A stretch of DNA of 64,000 nt from Neckera pumila (lineage: Eukaryota > Streptophyta > Bryopsida > Hypnales > Neckeraceae). Position 1 is the stretch's first letter; every line of letters starts with the position of its first letter. Location of the stretch: positions 17,856,001 through 17,920,000 of the forward strand of contig OZ018415.1 of the NCBI GenBank assembly GCA_963969595.1, in the 5' to 3' direction. The notes beneath the pieces were generated by a model, which had not been told where the DNA came from, did no database searches, and saw nothing but the letters and a program-made list of their open reading frames with translations. This document shows, in pieces, positions 36,729 through 47,555 of this stretch. A program made the position numbers and the translations under genes.

Positions 36729-37557
36729 AGGAGGTCCATGGAGGAGAGCAGAAGCTGCTGCAATTAAGGACCAATGTCAAGGATGGAGGGAACGACAAAG
36801 TTGTTGCTGTGCTGCACAAAGAGCGGCAAATGAGGCAACGGCAACTCAGGCAATGCAGGCACTAAACGAGAACGTACAAGATGGAAATGCCAAACTTCAG
36901 TGGGGTAGTTCAAGGCACCAAAGAAGTGTTTGGAGGTCTTCTCAACACATTGCAAATTCCTTGTACCGATTGTTAGTACGAATTGGAGATTATATTGTGT
37001 GGGCTGATGTTTTGGACAAGGTCTTCATGAATCTGCGTGTGTGCCTGTTGCTGCCGGAGTACTACTCGAGTCCAGAAGAAGCCAGAGCACAACGACAGAT
37101 CTTGCAAAACATTGGACCTGACTTGCAAACATTGAAGGTGCCACACTCGTCTGGTATGCTAGCACGCAAGCGCGCAATCTTCAAAGCAATAGTCTCCAAA
37201 TTAGACACGGACATATCGAACTTCCACAGCATATTGGGTACAAGGAAGGCAAATTTGCTGGCTGTTGTGGAGCGCCTCCGATCTATCAATACAATGGCCT
37301 CCTATTGCTATCCAGTTCCAACGTGCAAGAAAAGTGAAGGCAAGATTTCTGAAGAAGTGAAGGCCGTTGTTCTGCTGTGGTGGACTGAACAAACTAGAGT
37401 GAGTCTACGGCAAAGGGACGTCAAACAAAAGTGCTTGGGACGTAATCTCTATGGTACCCATGCTGCGCATTTGCTTCTTGAAGGGCAGATGTGTTCCAAT
37501 CTTCCTTTCTACCTTTATTGTTTTTGTTTGGGTTTTGGATTCTTCCTTTACGGGTAG
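36729..37557 (+). CDS. Open frame fragment, probably transposon-derived
   Basis: A continuous frame without an early ATG. The first in-frame ATG that I can use is at 36853, giving 234 codons. The upstream part is Ala/Gln-rich. The body reads WADVLDKVFMNLRVCLLLPEY, then LARKRAIFKAIVSKL, a Cys pair, and a block AVVLLWWTEQTRVSLRQRDV with GTHAAHLL shortly after. The last block resembles, by my recall only, a segment (W.....VS...D....H..H.L) common in transposon-encoded proteins of plants and animals. The frame then runs into hydrophobic, probably non-coding sequence. There is no paralogue elsewhere in the window. It could instead be an unknown host gene fragment. Confidence 0.35.
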
Positions 37558-37734
37558 GTCCTTTGTGGTTTCGCTTCTCCAGTCATTCCGCTCCTTGTAT
37601 CGTCGAAGGAAAGTCTGAACAACAATACAAACTCAGAAATGTACTTTTTGCCCATTTCGGAGGGATAACCTCCTTGTTTGTCCACATTCACACCTTGCCC
37701 TCTTGGAAGATATAAGTCCAATAGTAAGATAGTT

Positions 37735-38045
37735 CTTAAATACAAAAATATTAAATTCAAAATTTGTAGTAAGAGAATTTTATATTAAACAGATTTACAA
37801 TCAAAAAATATATTCACAGAAGGTGCAAAAAAACTTGTTTTTTTCACTTTAAATACAAATATCTTGCAATTTTTATGGTTGAATTTTCTTGAAATTTCTA
37901 CCACACATTTTTACACTTGTCTAGTGCAAGATTGTATGGTTAGAAATGCCAAAAAAACAAAGTTTAAAAGTTTTTCACCTTGCAATAGAAATGGCAATTT
38001 TTTAGTATGTTTTGACAAAGAAAAGGCCTTGGTCCTTTAATAAAT
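37735..38045. mobile_element. Old TTAA-type element, right end only
   Basis: Unit 4 resumes here inside the dispersed repeat ('aaatattaaattcaaaatttgtagt') and runs to its right end ggccttggtcctttaa. The left two thirds are missing, so 37735 is a breakpoint between unit 4 and the unrelated DNA to its left. Confidence 0.6.
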
Positions 38046-38107
38046 AAAGGACATACTGGTGACCCTAGAAATCATTCGTTTCATTTCCGTGTTAATCATT
38101 TGCTTAA

Positions 38108-39281
38108 CCCCTAAAGGACCAAGGTGATTTTCCTATCAAAAACCACTCAAAACTGTCATTTCTATTGCAAAGAAAAAGAACTTTAAAAACTGTTCTTTTT
38201 TTGCATATCCAACCATAAGATCTTATATTTGACTAGTATATGAATATGTAGAAGAAATTTCAAAAACTTTGACCATGTAGATTGTAAGATATATGCATTT
38301 GAAGTAAAGAAAACAAGTTTTTTTGCACCTTGCTGGACTAGATTTTTTGGTTTTGAATCTTTTTAGTTTACTCTTTTTGCACTATTGATTATGATTTTCT
38401 ACTTATTTAGGTAAATTAGTTGAGTTGAAAATCTATAAAAAATTTAGGAAAAAAAACACTTAATTTTCACTCATTAAAAAATTGTTAAGTAGAGGTGGGA
38501 TTAAGATTGAAGAAAAAACTAAATTGTTAATAGCTTTTAGATGGAAATTAATCACAATAATTTGAACACTAAAATTGTTCTAACAAACAAATCTAACCTT
38601 GTCCAATGATTTTTTTTTAAAAAGTCTAAAAATTGTATTAAAAAATGAATTCTATGAGTTATTTTTTTAAGAAGATGCCCAGATTGTCCAAAAAACTAAG
38701 ATTTTCCATAACTTTCTCATTTTTAGTTCAAATTGAATGAAATAAAGCTTCACATATAGAAATAAATATAGTCTTTGAGAAAAAAATTTGAAAAAAATTT
38801 TGATTTTGATTTTCTTTGATTTTTTTTGGGTTGCTTGCCGAACTCCATTTTTGCTTATTGTGTCATAACTTTTGCTCCTAGGCATCAATTAAATTAAAAA
38901 TTATATATTCACAAAGCTCTTGCAAAAATACACAACCTCAAAAACTCACAGAAAATATCACTCAAAATTGAGACAGTAGGAACCTGCCTGAATCCAAATC
39001 ACAGGAAAATCATGCGAGATTAGATCTAGGGCCTAAAGTTGGCATGGGGCCTAAAACTATCTCACTTTAGACATCAGATAGCTGCTCCAACCATCCGTTA
39101 GCTCGGCCAAGGTGAACATTTTTGGGGGCTAATGTTTTGTTAACAAAAAAATTTGAGATTTTCCCAACTCTGTGTACAAAAGGGCTAAAGTGGGGTCTAA
39201 TCTTTGAAAGATTAGACCCGGCTAATGCCGCAAAAACTTCTTGTGAATTGTCCCCCGAGGGGACAAATGGTTCTTTAGGGG
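38108..39281. mobile_element. TTAA-type element with proven empty site
   Basis: A 1174-bp element with ends CCCCTAAAGGACCAAGG and ...GGTTCTTTAGGGG, flanked by TTAA at 38104-38107 and 39282-39285. The paralogous position in unit 2 (18761-18764) has one TTAA and continuous flanks (gaatcattagcTTAAaaaattg). The insertion and its TTAA duplication are therefore directly visible. The interior has no long open frame; the two antisense frames at 39067-39370 are short and unconvincing. It is a non-autonomous element with a piggyBac-like target choice. Confidence 0.9.
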
Positions 39282-40075
39282 TTAAAAAATTGCAAAAGCA
39301 TTCATTGGAAGTCAAACTACCATGGAAGATCTCCCCTTTCTACAACAAAATTCCAAAGATGAATAGTTGAACTTATGTCCATCTAGAAGAAATCCCTATC
39401 ATCCATCAGACGCCAACCATCCGTGTTGACATTTAAGGGTTAAGGGATAAAGCTAGAAGCGTTGAGAACATACTTTTGTACAAACTTTGATACAAAAGTT
39501 GATCAATCCTAGACTAGGTTGGTGGTGTTATTTTAAAATAATTATACATGTTCTAATGTAACTTTGGGGAGGTAGGTAACATTGTATAATGGGGGCAATG
39601 GTCCTCCCCATGCAAGAAAAGTATTGTGCCTCTAAGGGACCTATCAGAAAATGCAAGGATTGGGGCTGGCTGAGGAGCGTTACAGACAATTTTTGTTCTC
39701 TATACGAGGTCCCCTTTTCAAAGGATGCAAAGGCGACCCTGCTGCCTCATTGGGAACCAACGTGAGTTTGTGTACGCAAGGCACCAATCCAGCTACCTTG
39801 ACCCCACATACTGTATTACCACCATATGACCATTGAGAGACGAACCGAGCCTCACTTCTACAGGTTCCCCTTTTACAGACACTGACCAAGTTCCATAACT
39901 CCATACTGCCCTGAAATTTGTTCGTGGCCTGAACTGAGACCTTTGTGAAGATAGTCTGTATGTCACAATTGGGGACGCCAGAATCGCGCCAATTGTAGAA
40001 GATTGCGATTGTTTACCCGATCCTCCTTCCGGTATTAGTCCCTTTGGTGAGCAGATCGAAAGTCTATTCACGAAA

Positions 40076-42027
40076 ATGGAGTTGCCGAACTGTCACGGAC
40101 GACGGTGTCCTTCTGAATTTACAAACGTCAGCTTGGAAGGTTGCAAAAATGTCGCTGTGACATTGAACGCTTTATATCTAGGTTATTTGGATCCCAGCAA
40201 TACCATCGCTTGTTGCCAGCTCTATTGCGGCGAGCGCAGTCAGCTTCTCCAGCTTCAGTGTCAAGGGATCTCTGAGAGAATGGCCTTCCTGACCTGGTTC
40301 ATCGCGGTGATCCTCATCTTTTGTGTTATGGCCCAGCTGGTGTCTGTGCTCGTGGAAAGGGGAGCAGGAAAAGTGACCTTTTTAGCAGGACCGTTATTTC
40401 TCGCTTTCATTGCTGTGATTGTGTATGTGTTTACCGACGATACCTTCTATGGTGACACACCATTCTATCCCGTTGTGGGAGCCATGAGTGTAGCAGCCTT
40501 CAGCTACTTTTTTTCAAGCTTTCAGTACAGCATCCACCTAACACATGAGATCGCACCAGCAACAGTGCTCCTGGTTTCTATGTTCCCGATTTGGAAGCAC
40601 CTGTTGATAGAGGTCAGACCTGGATATTATACAGAGGAAATTGCGAAAATATTGAATTTCGTAATAGGGATGCTTGCACTCTCCATACTTTGGGTTCTCC
40701 ACTCGGTTTTGTTCCGAACAGTTGGGTACAGAGCGGATTGGATTAGAGGGTATAATAGTGTGCATACCGAAAATCCGGGGGACAACCAAATGTGTAGGTT
40801 GTGGGTGTTGGGAGGTGCTCAAGGTCACCCAACTTGGCGAACTCCTGCTGGCCAATGTGTTGGGATTTACTTAGCAATGGTGTCATGGTTCATTGCTCAG
40901 GCTACTCACAGCTTCTTAACGAAGACATGCATTGAAGACTTGGTGTTATTTCACTTGATGTTGTGGGTACCACCTGCTTCTCTAACACTGGCTGTGATTT
41001 TCACTCAACTCTCCATGTGCAAATTTCGGGCTTCATGTGGACATCAAGGTACTGATTTTCGCCAGTTTTCGTGGCACGGTTGAATTCAATGGTATGTTTA
41101 TGATCAAATTTTGGATAAGAAAGTAGTAACTAAGCTAGTAATGCTATGTTCATTATCGTATTTGTCAAAATGGCTTGCTACAAAGCACGATAAACTAGGA
41201 TTGAAATAGATCTAATGTTCCAGATGGGCGTCTGGAAGTGTGCCAATTGATTTCTTGACATTTTGACATTAATTAGCCAATCTAATGGATATGACAATAT
41301 TTGTTTTGCAGAAAATGACAAGGGTTTGCTTTTCCAATGGATTTTTCACGACTTCCTCTCTATAATTCAAACCTACAAGTATATGGAGGCAGCTGTGATT
41401 AGCTATAGATTAGGAAGAGACTCTCTGCAGCCTGAGAATCATACTGAAATATACAGAATTGTTTGGTGGGATAGATCTCTGGTTCCACTAGTGTTTTTCA
41501 TAGAAATAGTGATATTTTGTATTTCATATCCTGGTGTTTTCGTTCTTCGAGTTTTCCAAACGTTTGGAGTACGCGTTGTGAAGTTAATTTGGAAGCGCAC
41601 ATTGGACTTGGATATGAAAGAGAAGAACAAAGCCTACCGAACATTATGTGAGCGCTGTCTTTCTGAAGACATCGCGGAGGCCTATGAAAACTTAGGAAAA
41701 GAAAACCATGTTGAATACCTGCTGAATGGTGAGAAAGATTTACAGGTTCAAGAGATTTTCAGAAATCATCGCATGAAGATTAGTCTACCTCTCCTTTTGG
41801 ACAACATCAGTCCAGCACGCCTATCTTACCTGCTTCACCAACTTGACGTTGTACTCAGGGAGAATCCACCAAGATCACGAGTAGAGGTGCTTCATCCATA
41901 CATAATGTCAATGCAGGAGAGTTTTGCCGTCCTGGCATGTTTGGATTGGTTAAGGAGAGGCAGATCAAGACTGATATTGCTCACTGCTAGCCTTGTGCAA
42001 ATTTTCGACAAGGTGGGTATGAATTAG
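40076..42027 (+). CDS. Gene A copy 4: cysteine-rich polytopic membrane protein, intact
   Basis: Best copy of the array; function and family unknown to me. Exon 1 is 40076-41048, exon 2 is 41312-42027, phase-1 GT-AG intron, 562 residues. Residues 1-65 hold seven cysteines (6, 11, 23, 46, 47, 51, 62). Hydrophobic segments lie at about 69-92, 100-120, 130-149, 159-171 (weak), 192-213, 261-281, 288-311 and 380-405. The loop at 214-260 has GYRADWIRGYNSVHTENPGD and GGAQGHPTWRTPAGQC. Residues 406-562 are soluble, rich in charged helices (MKEKNKAYRTLCERCLSEDI), with a conserved LLHQLDVVLRENPPRSR stretch. The first variable patch is residues 8-45 and the second is 173-190. The copies suggest purifying selection outside these patches, but no ratio was computed. 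A plasma-membrane or endomembrane location is inferred only from hydropathy. Confidence 0.8.
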
Positions 42028-43835
42028 AAATTTTATTGGTATGATAGTGAATGAAATCTAAGATAAATCTCTACTACTACTAACCAGTATTAACTTAGTG
42101 AGTATGGATCCACGTAGCATAATCTAAATGTAGGAGACTTTTGTTGTTGTGGTACATTTTGATTGGTTAAGCAATAAAGAAGTCAAAAGGCTCAACTCTC
42201 CGACATTGATATTATGTCTGGTAATTGCAAAGTAGGTCAAGTCATCAAAAATAGTCGCAAGTTAGTACCAACCTTGCCGCCTGTGGCTTAATAGGTCCTA
42301 ACTGTCAATTAGTTTTTATAACTTGGCCTGCTTTAATTATCGAGTCCATCTAAATTAAGGCAAACCTATTTAGATTTTCTACGGTAGAATCTGGGTAGCC
42401 ACCATAGACTTAGTTTTGGGTTTAGGGTACATTATCCAAATTCCATTGTACTACCTCTACATTTAATGCCAAAGTTTCCACTTCATATTCAGAGTTTTTA
42501 ATGTGCATTACATTTCATCTTGGTTTTTCACGTCCTGCATCTTGGATTTGTAGCTTTTTATACATTCATAATCTTATTTAAAAATCTTTCATGCACATCA
42601 ATAGTGATACATACTTGACAATTATGGTGGAAAAATCCAAATCCATCAAAATAAGCATTTCATAGATGGAAGCACCTTTTCCTAAAAACAATATTGTTGT
42701 AGTATTAGCAGTTAAAAATCATGAATTTTCAAAAAGAAAGAAAGATTTATAAGATATGACATGTAATTTTTATGAATTTTCAAAGTGGAAGCTCCCTAGA
42801 CTACTAAAGCTGTCATATAGCTGGACCTTAAACCAAATTTTGACATAATTAGTAGTCAATTAGTCACACTGAAATAAGGAGACAATTTAATGACGCTTTT
42901 GAAAGATACTTTAATGAAAAGCTAGGGACAAATTTAGTGGAAGTCTAGGGTACATGGACAGTCATGAGTGTTATCACCTTAAATTGTTTAGTAAGTAAAC
43001 ACCCATGAAATCATGTGTACATAAGGGAGACAACCTCGTTTCTGCTCACTTAAGCAATTCAATAGTGTTGCAGCGTGGAGAAGTTAATTGCAAAAAATTT
43101 CCAAGTTGTAGAAATAGGATTCTGGAAGGACCTTGCAAATTTTCTAGAATTTTTCTTTGCAAAATGTAATTATTACAAATTTTTTGGCTGAAGATTCCTT
43201 CTATCCAACTCTGGTCCTATAGGCTGTCCTATTTCCAATCAAAGAAGAGTTGCAAAATTGTTCAGCATTGTAACTAATCATGATGCACCACAACTGTATC
43301 AGATGTGATCATTTTTTCTTCCCTCCTTGCACGGAAAGAGAACACCCTACTTGCACGCAAATGGGAGGGTGATCGAAAATGGGACCTCCAACCTTAACAT
43401 TCATTAGCAGAGGGAAGGTCTACCTTCCCCTTGACAAAATGATGTGAAATATTCCACACCATCATTAGCTAAAAAACAGGTGTCAATGTACAGACAACTC
43501 ATGTGCCCCCATTGATGAGATTTTGGGGATGTGGACTCCAAGGAGGGAAAAGCAGCCTCCCTGAGGGCTACTGAATGTTATGTAGAGTTGGCCTTGCCTG
43601 AAGTCATGGTACTTGATGTGTAGAGGCAACAAGGGCAAGGGCAGATGCGAATCCAATTTGAGGTGTCTTGTATCACCATTGTATCTGCCATCATGGCATT
43701 AGACTCTACTTTGGTCCTACAAGATTTGAAAATTGATTAGAGAGATTGGACAACTCTAGTGTCTGAAGCTTTATATTAGAAGTTTAAACCAGATAAGAGT
43801 GGAGGTAGAGACCGTATAAAATGCTAGATGTCCTC
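42028..43835. other. Duplicated 3' flank of gene A copy 4, with one insertion
   Basis: Matches 5254-6637 and 21534-22788. A segment of about 555 bp (43018-43574), beginning 'cataagggagacaacctcg' and ending 'gagggctactgaatgttat', is absent from copies 1 and 5, where 'tcatatgta' runs straight into 'gagttggcc' or similar. Its ends both contain agggag-type sequence in opposite orientation, so it may be a decayed inverted-repeat element. No gene is present. Confidence 0.55.
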
Positions 43836-44920
43836 CATGTAAAATCCGTGAGTGCAGTACCACCGCAGCAAATCCAGCGGCACCAATGCTCACCGCCATC
43901 AAAGTCAAACAAGCGTAACGAAAGCAAACTGCTCTGTCACACACAAGCTTGGCATTACTGATCGCCAAGTGTGATCGCCCCGCTTGTCTCTTAGTGTCGT
44001 CGTCGTAAAACGACCTGCAACAACCACAATATTCCAAAATTTCGATCAGATAAAATCCATGTGCAGTGCACAGCATTCTTTAGCTGTGGGGGGGATTCAG
44101 CCATGTCCACTTCCATCGAAAGACAAATCTAAGTCACTATAACATTATATGAAATCAAGAGCCAAATAACCATAATCCAAAAAGCTTTGCTATGTTAGGC
44201 TCCAAAACATTCTTGAGTAACCAGACCTCAGAACGGACTCTGAGTCCCAAAACCTATGTTCCAAAGACTTTCACGATAACTCTCGTACCGCCCCAAAGCT
44301 AGCACGACATTCAATCAAACCGAAAAGAGGCAAGAGACATACCTGCCAGTGGCCCGGAGAGGATATAATTCCCAATGGAACAAGAGATATTCAGACAATT
44401 ATATAGCGTCGCAAACCTCTTCAACCCGAACTCCTCCGCCACAATGGTGGTATAAATCCGGTACTGTGTCCCAAACGAAAGCCCCAACAAAATGGACCCA
44501 TAGTGCAGACACGCAGGGATATTCACCGCCAACAGAAGATACGCTACCGCCATGACCAGCAACATGATCGTGTGGAACTTCGTGCGTGCGAAGCCAAACC
44601 GATGGAACCTCCCACCCAACACCCAATCGAGTTCCAAATGTTCAGCAGAGAGACGAAGTTGCGGACGCTCGTGGGGGGTGTACCCGAAAGACAAGCCTAA
44701 CTGGGCCACGTTGTCGGTGGCGGAGAGGCCGGAGTCGACGCCGAAGATGGTGGCGCGAAGAGGAGCCAGAAGTCGAGGCTTCGGAGGGCTTAGGGGATGG
44801 TTTGGTCTGGTCTCCTCGGTTTGGCCACGGCGTGGCTTGCTTCTTCCCTACAAGTTCTTCTGCTGCTTCTTCTTCAGGAAGAGGATTTGATTCAGCCGCC
44901 TTCTGGGGAGCTCCTGGTTT
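43836..44920 (-). pseudogene. Nodulin-like/NFD4-type MFS transporter relic (copy 4)
   Basis: Leftward. Exon 44920-44343 starts with the acidic linker (EEEAAEE) after ctgcag and ends with GPLAG at donor gtatgt. The last exon starts at 44014 (after tgcag). Part of the MFS half is readable: MAQLGLSFGYTP, then FGFARTKFHTIMLL, AYLLLAVNIPACLHYG, LGLSFGTQYRIYTTIVAEEF, TLYNCLNISCSIG. Frameshifts in the linker and after GYTP, plus a missing helix segment (FLLNYLS in copy 5), break it. In the last exon the YDDDTKR...CDRAVCFRYACL stretch is readable but out of phase with the splice junction. The 3' end is deleted at about 43836. The two frames on the opposite strand here (44552-44936) are shadows. Confidence 0.8.
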
Positions 44921-46321
44921 CTGCAGATTCGGGTAACTTAAACCACAAGTGAGCAGGGAGGCAAGAACAGAGCACAACGTTTAATTGCCTAAATGTAACC
45001 TCGACCTTAAAAATGTTTTGTTTCTGGTTGTTTCTTTGTTCTTTGTTGGCACAAACAGAAGAGAAATTTCTATTTGCAAAAGAGTAAAAGAAAAGAAAAA
45101 TGCAAGGCCAGCCCCATAGCATGAAAACACCCACAACTTGTGTTGGATTCCTCTTGAATACGCTAATAGTCTCATACAATTTTTTTTGTCAATTGATCAC
45201 CGAGATAGTGGGACCAGAAATAGGGTTGCATTTAGGTGCACATACCTTACCTTAGACTGTCAGCGCAAATCTTCCTCCCCATCGGTCCAGGGCCAAGAAA
45301 TGGAGTAAAGCTCGAGTATCTGCTCATTTACTCCGCCGCCGCATGTGCACTCGGTCATGAAACCTTAGACTATTCCTTGCTTGCATTTGCTGGAACATTT
45401 GGTTGCAGCCATTCACACCAGCTACAGTGCACCTATATAGGTACGAAATTAATCCTGCAATCTTACTTGGCGACACTGCAAACGTTCATTTCGTTAAGTT
45501 GGCGACATTCCAATACCTTGGCACGTTCAGGACGCGCGGCTTGAAACATTAATCTATGCTTGTTTTAGTTTAAGGCCTGAAATTAGACCCTTGTAAAGAT
45601 ATGTCATATTTTTTTAATTCCAGAATTGCTCCAATCCAACGAAATTGATGATTGCAGAATTAATCTACGACTCTTAATAAGTGAGAGGATAGTATATACA
45701 TCGCTCCACCAACGTACATTATATTCTCCGAAGCAATCTCCATTGCGTGCATCTTATCCATGATTCGCACTTTCGTGCAATGACGTTTCATGGAAATGGA
45801 CATGTATTCCCAACTGCTAATCTCTTTGCATAATGAAGCTAGTAGCTTGCAATTAGCCAGCCGTCGGCCTGCAGCAGTCAATATCACACTCCATGCTTCT
45901 GACAAAAACTTCCAAATTCCGCAGTAGAGCTCGCCTAAAGACACGCATCTGCGAATATTTCTGGCAATAGACTCCGAATCAACCCATGAAACTCGATCTC
46001 TCTCTAACTTCGTGATTTGAGCTTCACGTGAACCCATGATTGTACTTCTAGAGAGTTTCCGTTACCAACTGATAGCACAAGCTATATCGAAACAGTTAGC
46101 ACACGTGTTTCTTGCAATCAGATTGAGTGAGCTGGAAATATTTGCAGAAATAGTATACCGATACTTACAAGAGAGGTGTATTTTGGTCGTCAGTGTCCAA
46201 ATCTAGATTCATTGTTTTCATTGGTTTCAGATGCGCCTCTGCACAATGATGATATTCTTGAGTTCTAATTCTACGTGAGTAAGAAGTTATGTTTTGATCT
46301 AGACCTTGTTCTGGAGTGCAG
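44921..46321. other. Conserved spacer with a possible - strand exon (45660-46037)
   Basis: Corresponds to 23713-25879 without the foldback element. The - strand frame 46037-45660 begins MGSREAQITKLERDRVSWVD and contains SEAWSVILTAAGRRLANCK, 125 codons long. In copies 2 and 5 the same region is broken (stops and indels), so either copy 4 keeps a real 5' exon or the frame is fortuitous. I see no known domain. Confidence 0.3.
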
Positions 46322-46481
46322 AGGACAAAGAGAGAGGCTCAAAGCCAACGTAGCACGTTCAGTACTGTGGAAAAGACAGAAACTGATGTTCACAGCACGG
46401 GCCTTTTGAAAGGGCTGGCTACCATTTCAGAAGCAGTTTTACTCACAAAAGCTCAACCAACTTTGCAGGAAATCCTAAGCT
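46322..46481 (+). pseudogene. Gene C exon, copy 4 (3' truncated)
   Basis: After the acceptor ggagtgcag the exon reads RTKREAQSQRSTFSTVEKTE and continues through GLLKGLATISEAVLLTKAQP to LQEILS, all in one frame. It then departs from copy 2 ('tggcctcagtgagaatcgg') and reaches stops. A downstream patch 'acagatccccatc.tcaac' at 46735 is shared with 63979, so unit similarity continues to at least 46755. Function unknown. Confidence 0.45.
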
Positions 46482-46841
46482 GGCCTCAGTGAGAATCGGG
46501 CTGTTTGTCTGAAATATAGTATCGCAGAGGGTTCTCTGATCTATTCCAACTTGTAAGTATTTAGTTCTGCCTCTCAAAATTCCTCATGCATCATTCCTGC
46601 ATTGGTTGAGAGTTGAGACTCATTTACATTCAATGAGAATCCTGTATCGACAACAGATAGGCATGATCATCAGCCCTTCGTCATCCTCTTCCGATTAAGT
46701 TACTGGATTAGGAACTTGACAACTACTTATTCACAGATCCCCATCGTCAACAGAAGATGGACCACAATGACTTGGAAAAATGACGAATTAAACCGAGTGG
46801 TTCAAATGGTCCCATTGTGTTCTCACATGCCCAATAACTTC

Positions 46842-46996
46842 CACAGGAAGAACGGGGAGGCGTTACCCTCCCCGGTGTTTATTTCCACAGTGAAGCTTCA
46901 CCCCCCTTGACTTTCTTTAAACGGAAAGTAAAGGGGGGAAGCTTCACTGTGGAAATAAATACCGCGGAGGGTAATGCCTCCCCATTCTCCTTGTGT
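46842..46996. repeat. Near-perfect 155-bp hairpin
   Basis: The left arm, about 46842-46914, includes 'ggggaggcgttaccctcccc' and 'tttccacagtgaagcttc'. The right arm, about 46922-46996, is its complement with only a handful of mismatches and one or two indels. The loop is about 7 bases. The structure is GC-richer than its surroundings and is not seen elsewhere in the window. Possible readings are a small foldback MITE or a microRNA-type precursor. Flanks cannot be compared, because the paralogous unit runs off the window end at 64000. Confidence 0.85.
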
Positions 46997-47510
46997 TTAG
47001 GTCTACTTAGTTTGTTGTTCTCGTTCTGAAGAGGTTTGGTCAACACAGTCTACTAAAGAATGGATTGCTTGTATGCTTCTATCAATATGTCATTATCTTG
47101 CAGATGTTGTAATACAGAATATTTACTGCGTAAGTTGCCTTACGCAATTGACCTTCTTTTGGGGGGTATACTACTCAAGCCGCATTAGTGGAAGTTCACG
47201 TGAAGGTCCCACAATGTGGTGAGAAGATGAAACCAGGTCTGTCCTAGACCATTAGCTCGCCTGGATGGAAAAAACCATAACCGTTGATCCAGATGAAACA
47301 AAATGTGCCCCCCTATTCAATGCTGTCGATTTGCATTAGTAGGAAAAAAAATGTTGCTTTTCATTTGCGCCGTTCTGAAAGACGCTTTTGGCTGTTGAAA
47401 TTAGGGTTTACGATTCGAAATATGATACATTGAATATGATACTTACAGAGTACGATATAGAAAAAATAAAATATAGAGTACATATGGATATATAGATTAC
47501 ATGTGTAAAT

Positions 47511-47555
<45 letters not shown>

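Noticed and set aside
44349..44977. Several + and - strand frames of 65-132 codons, GC-rich
   Set aside because: Shadows and shifted frames of the transporter relic exon on the - strand.
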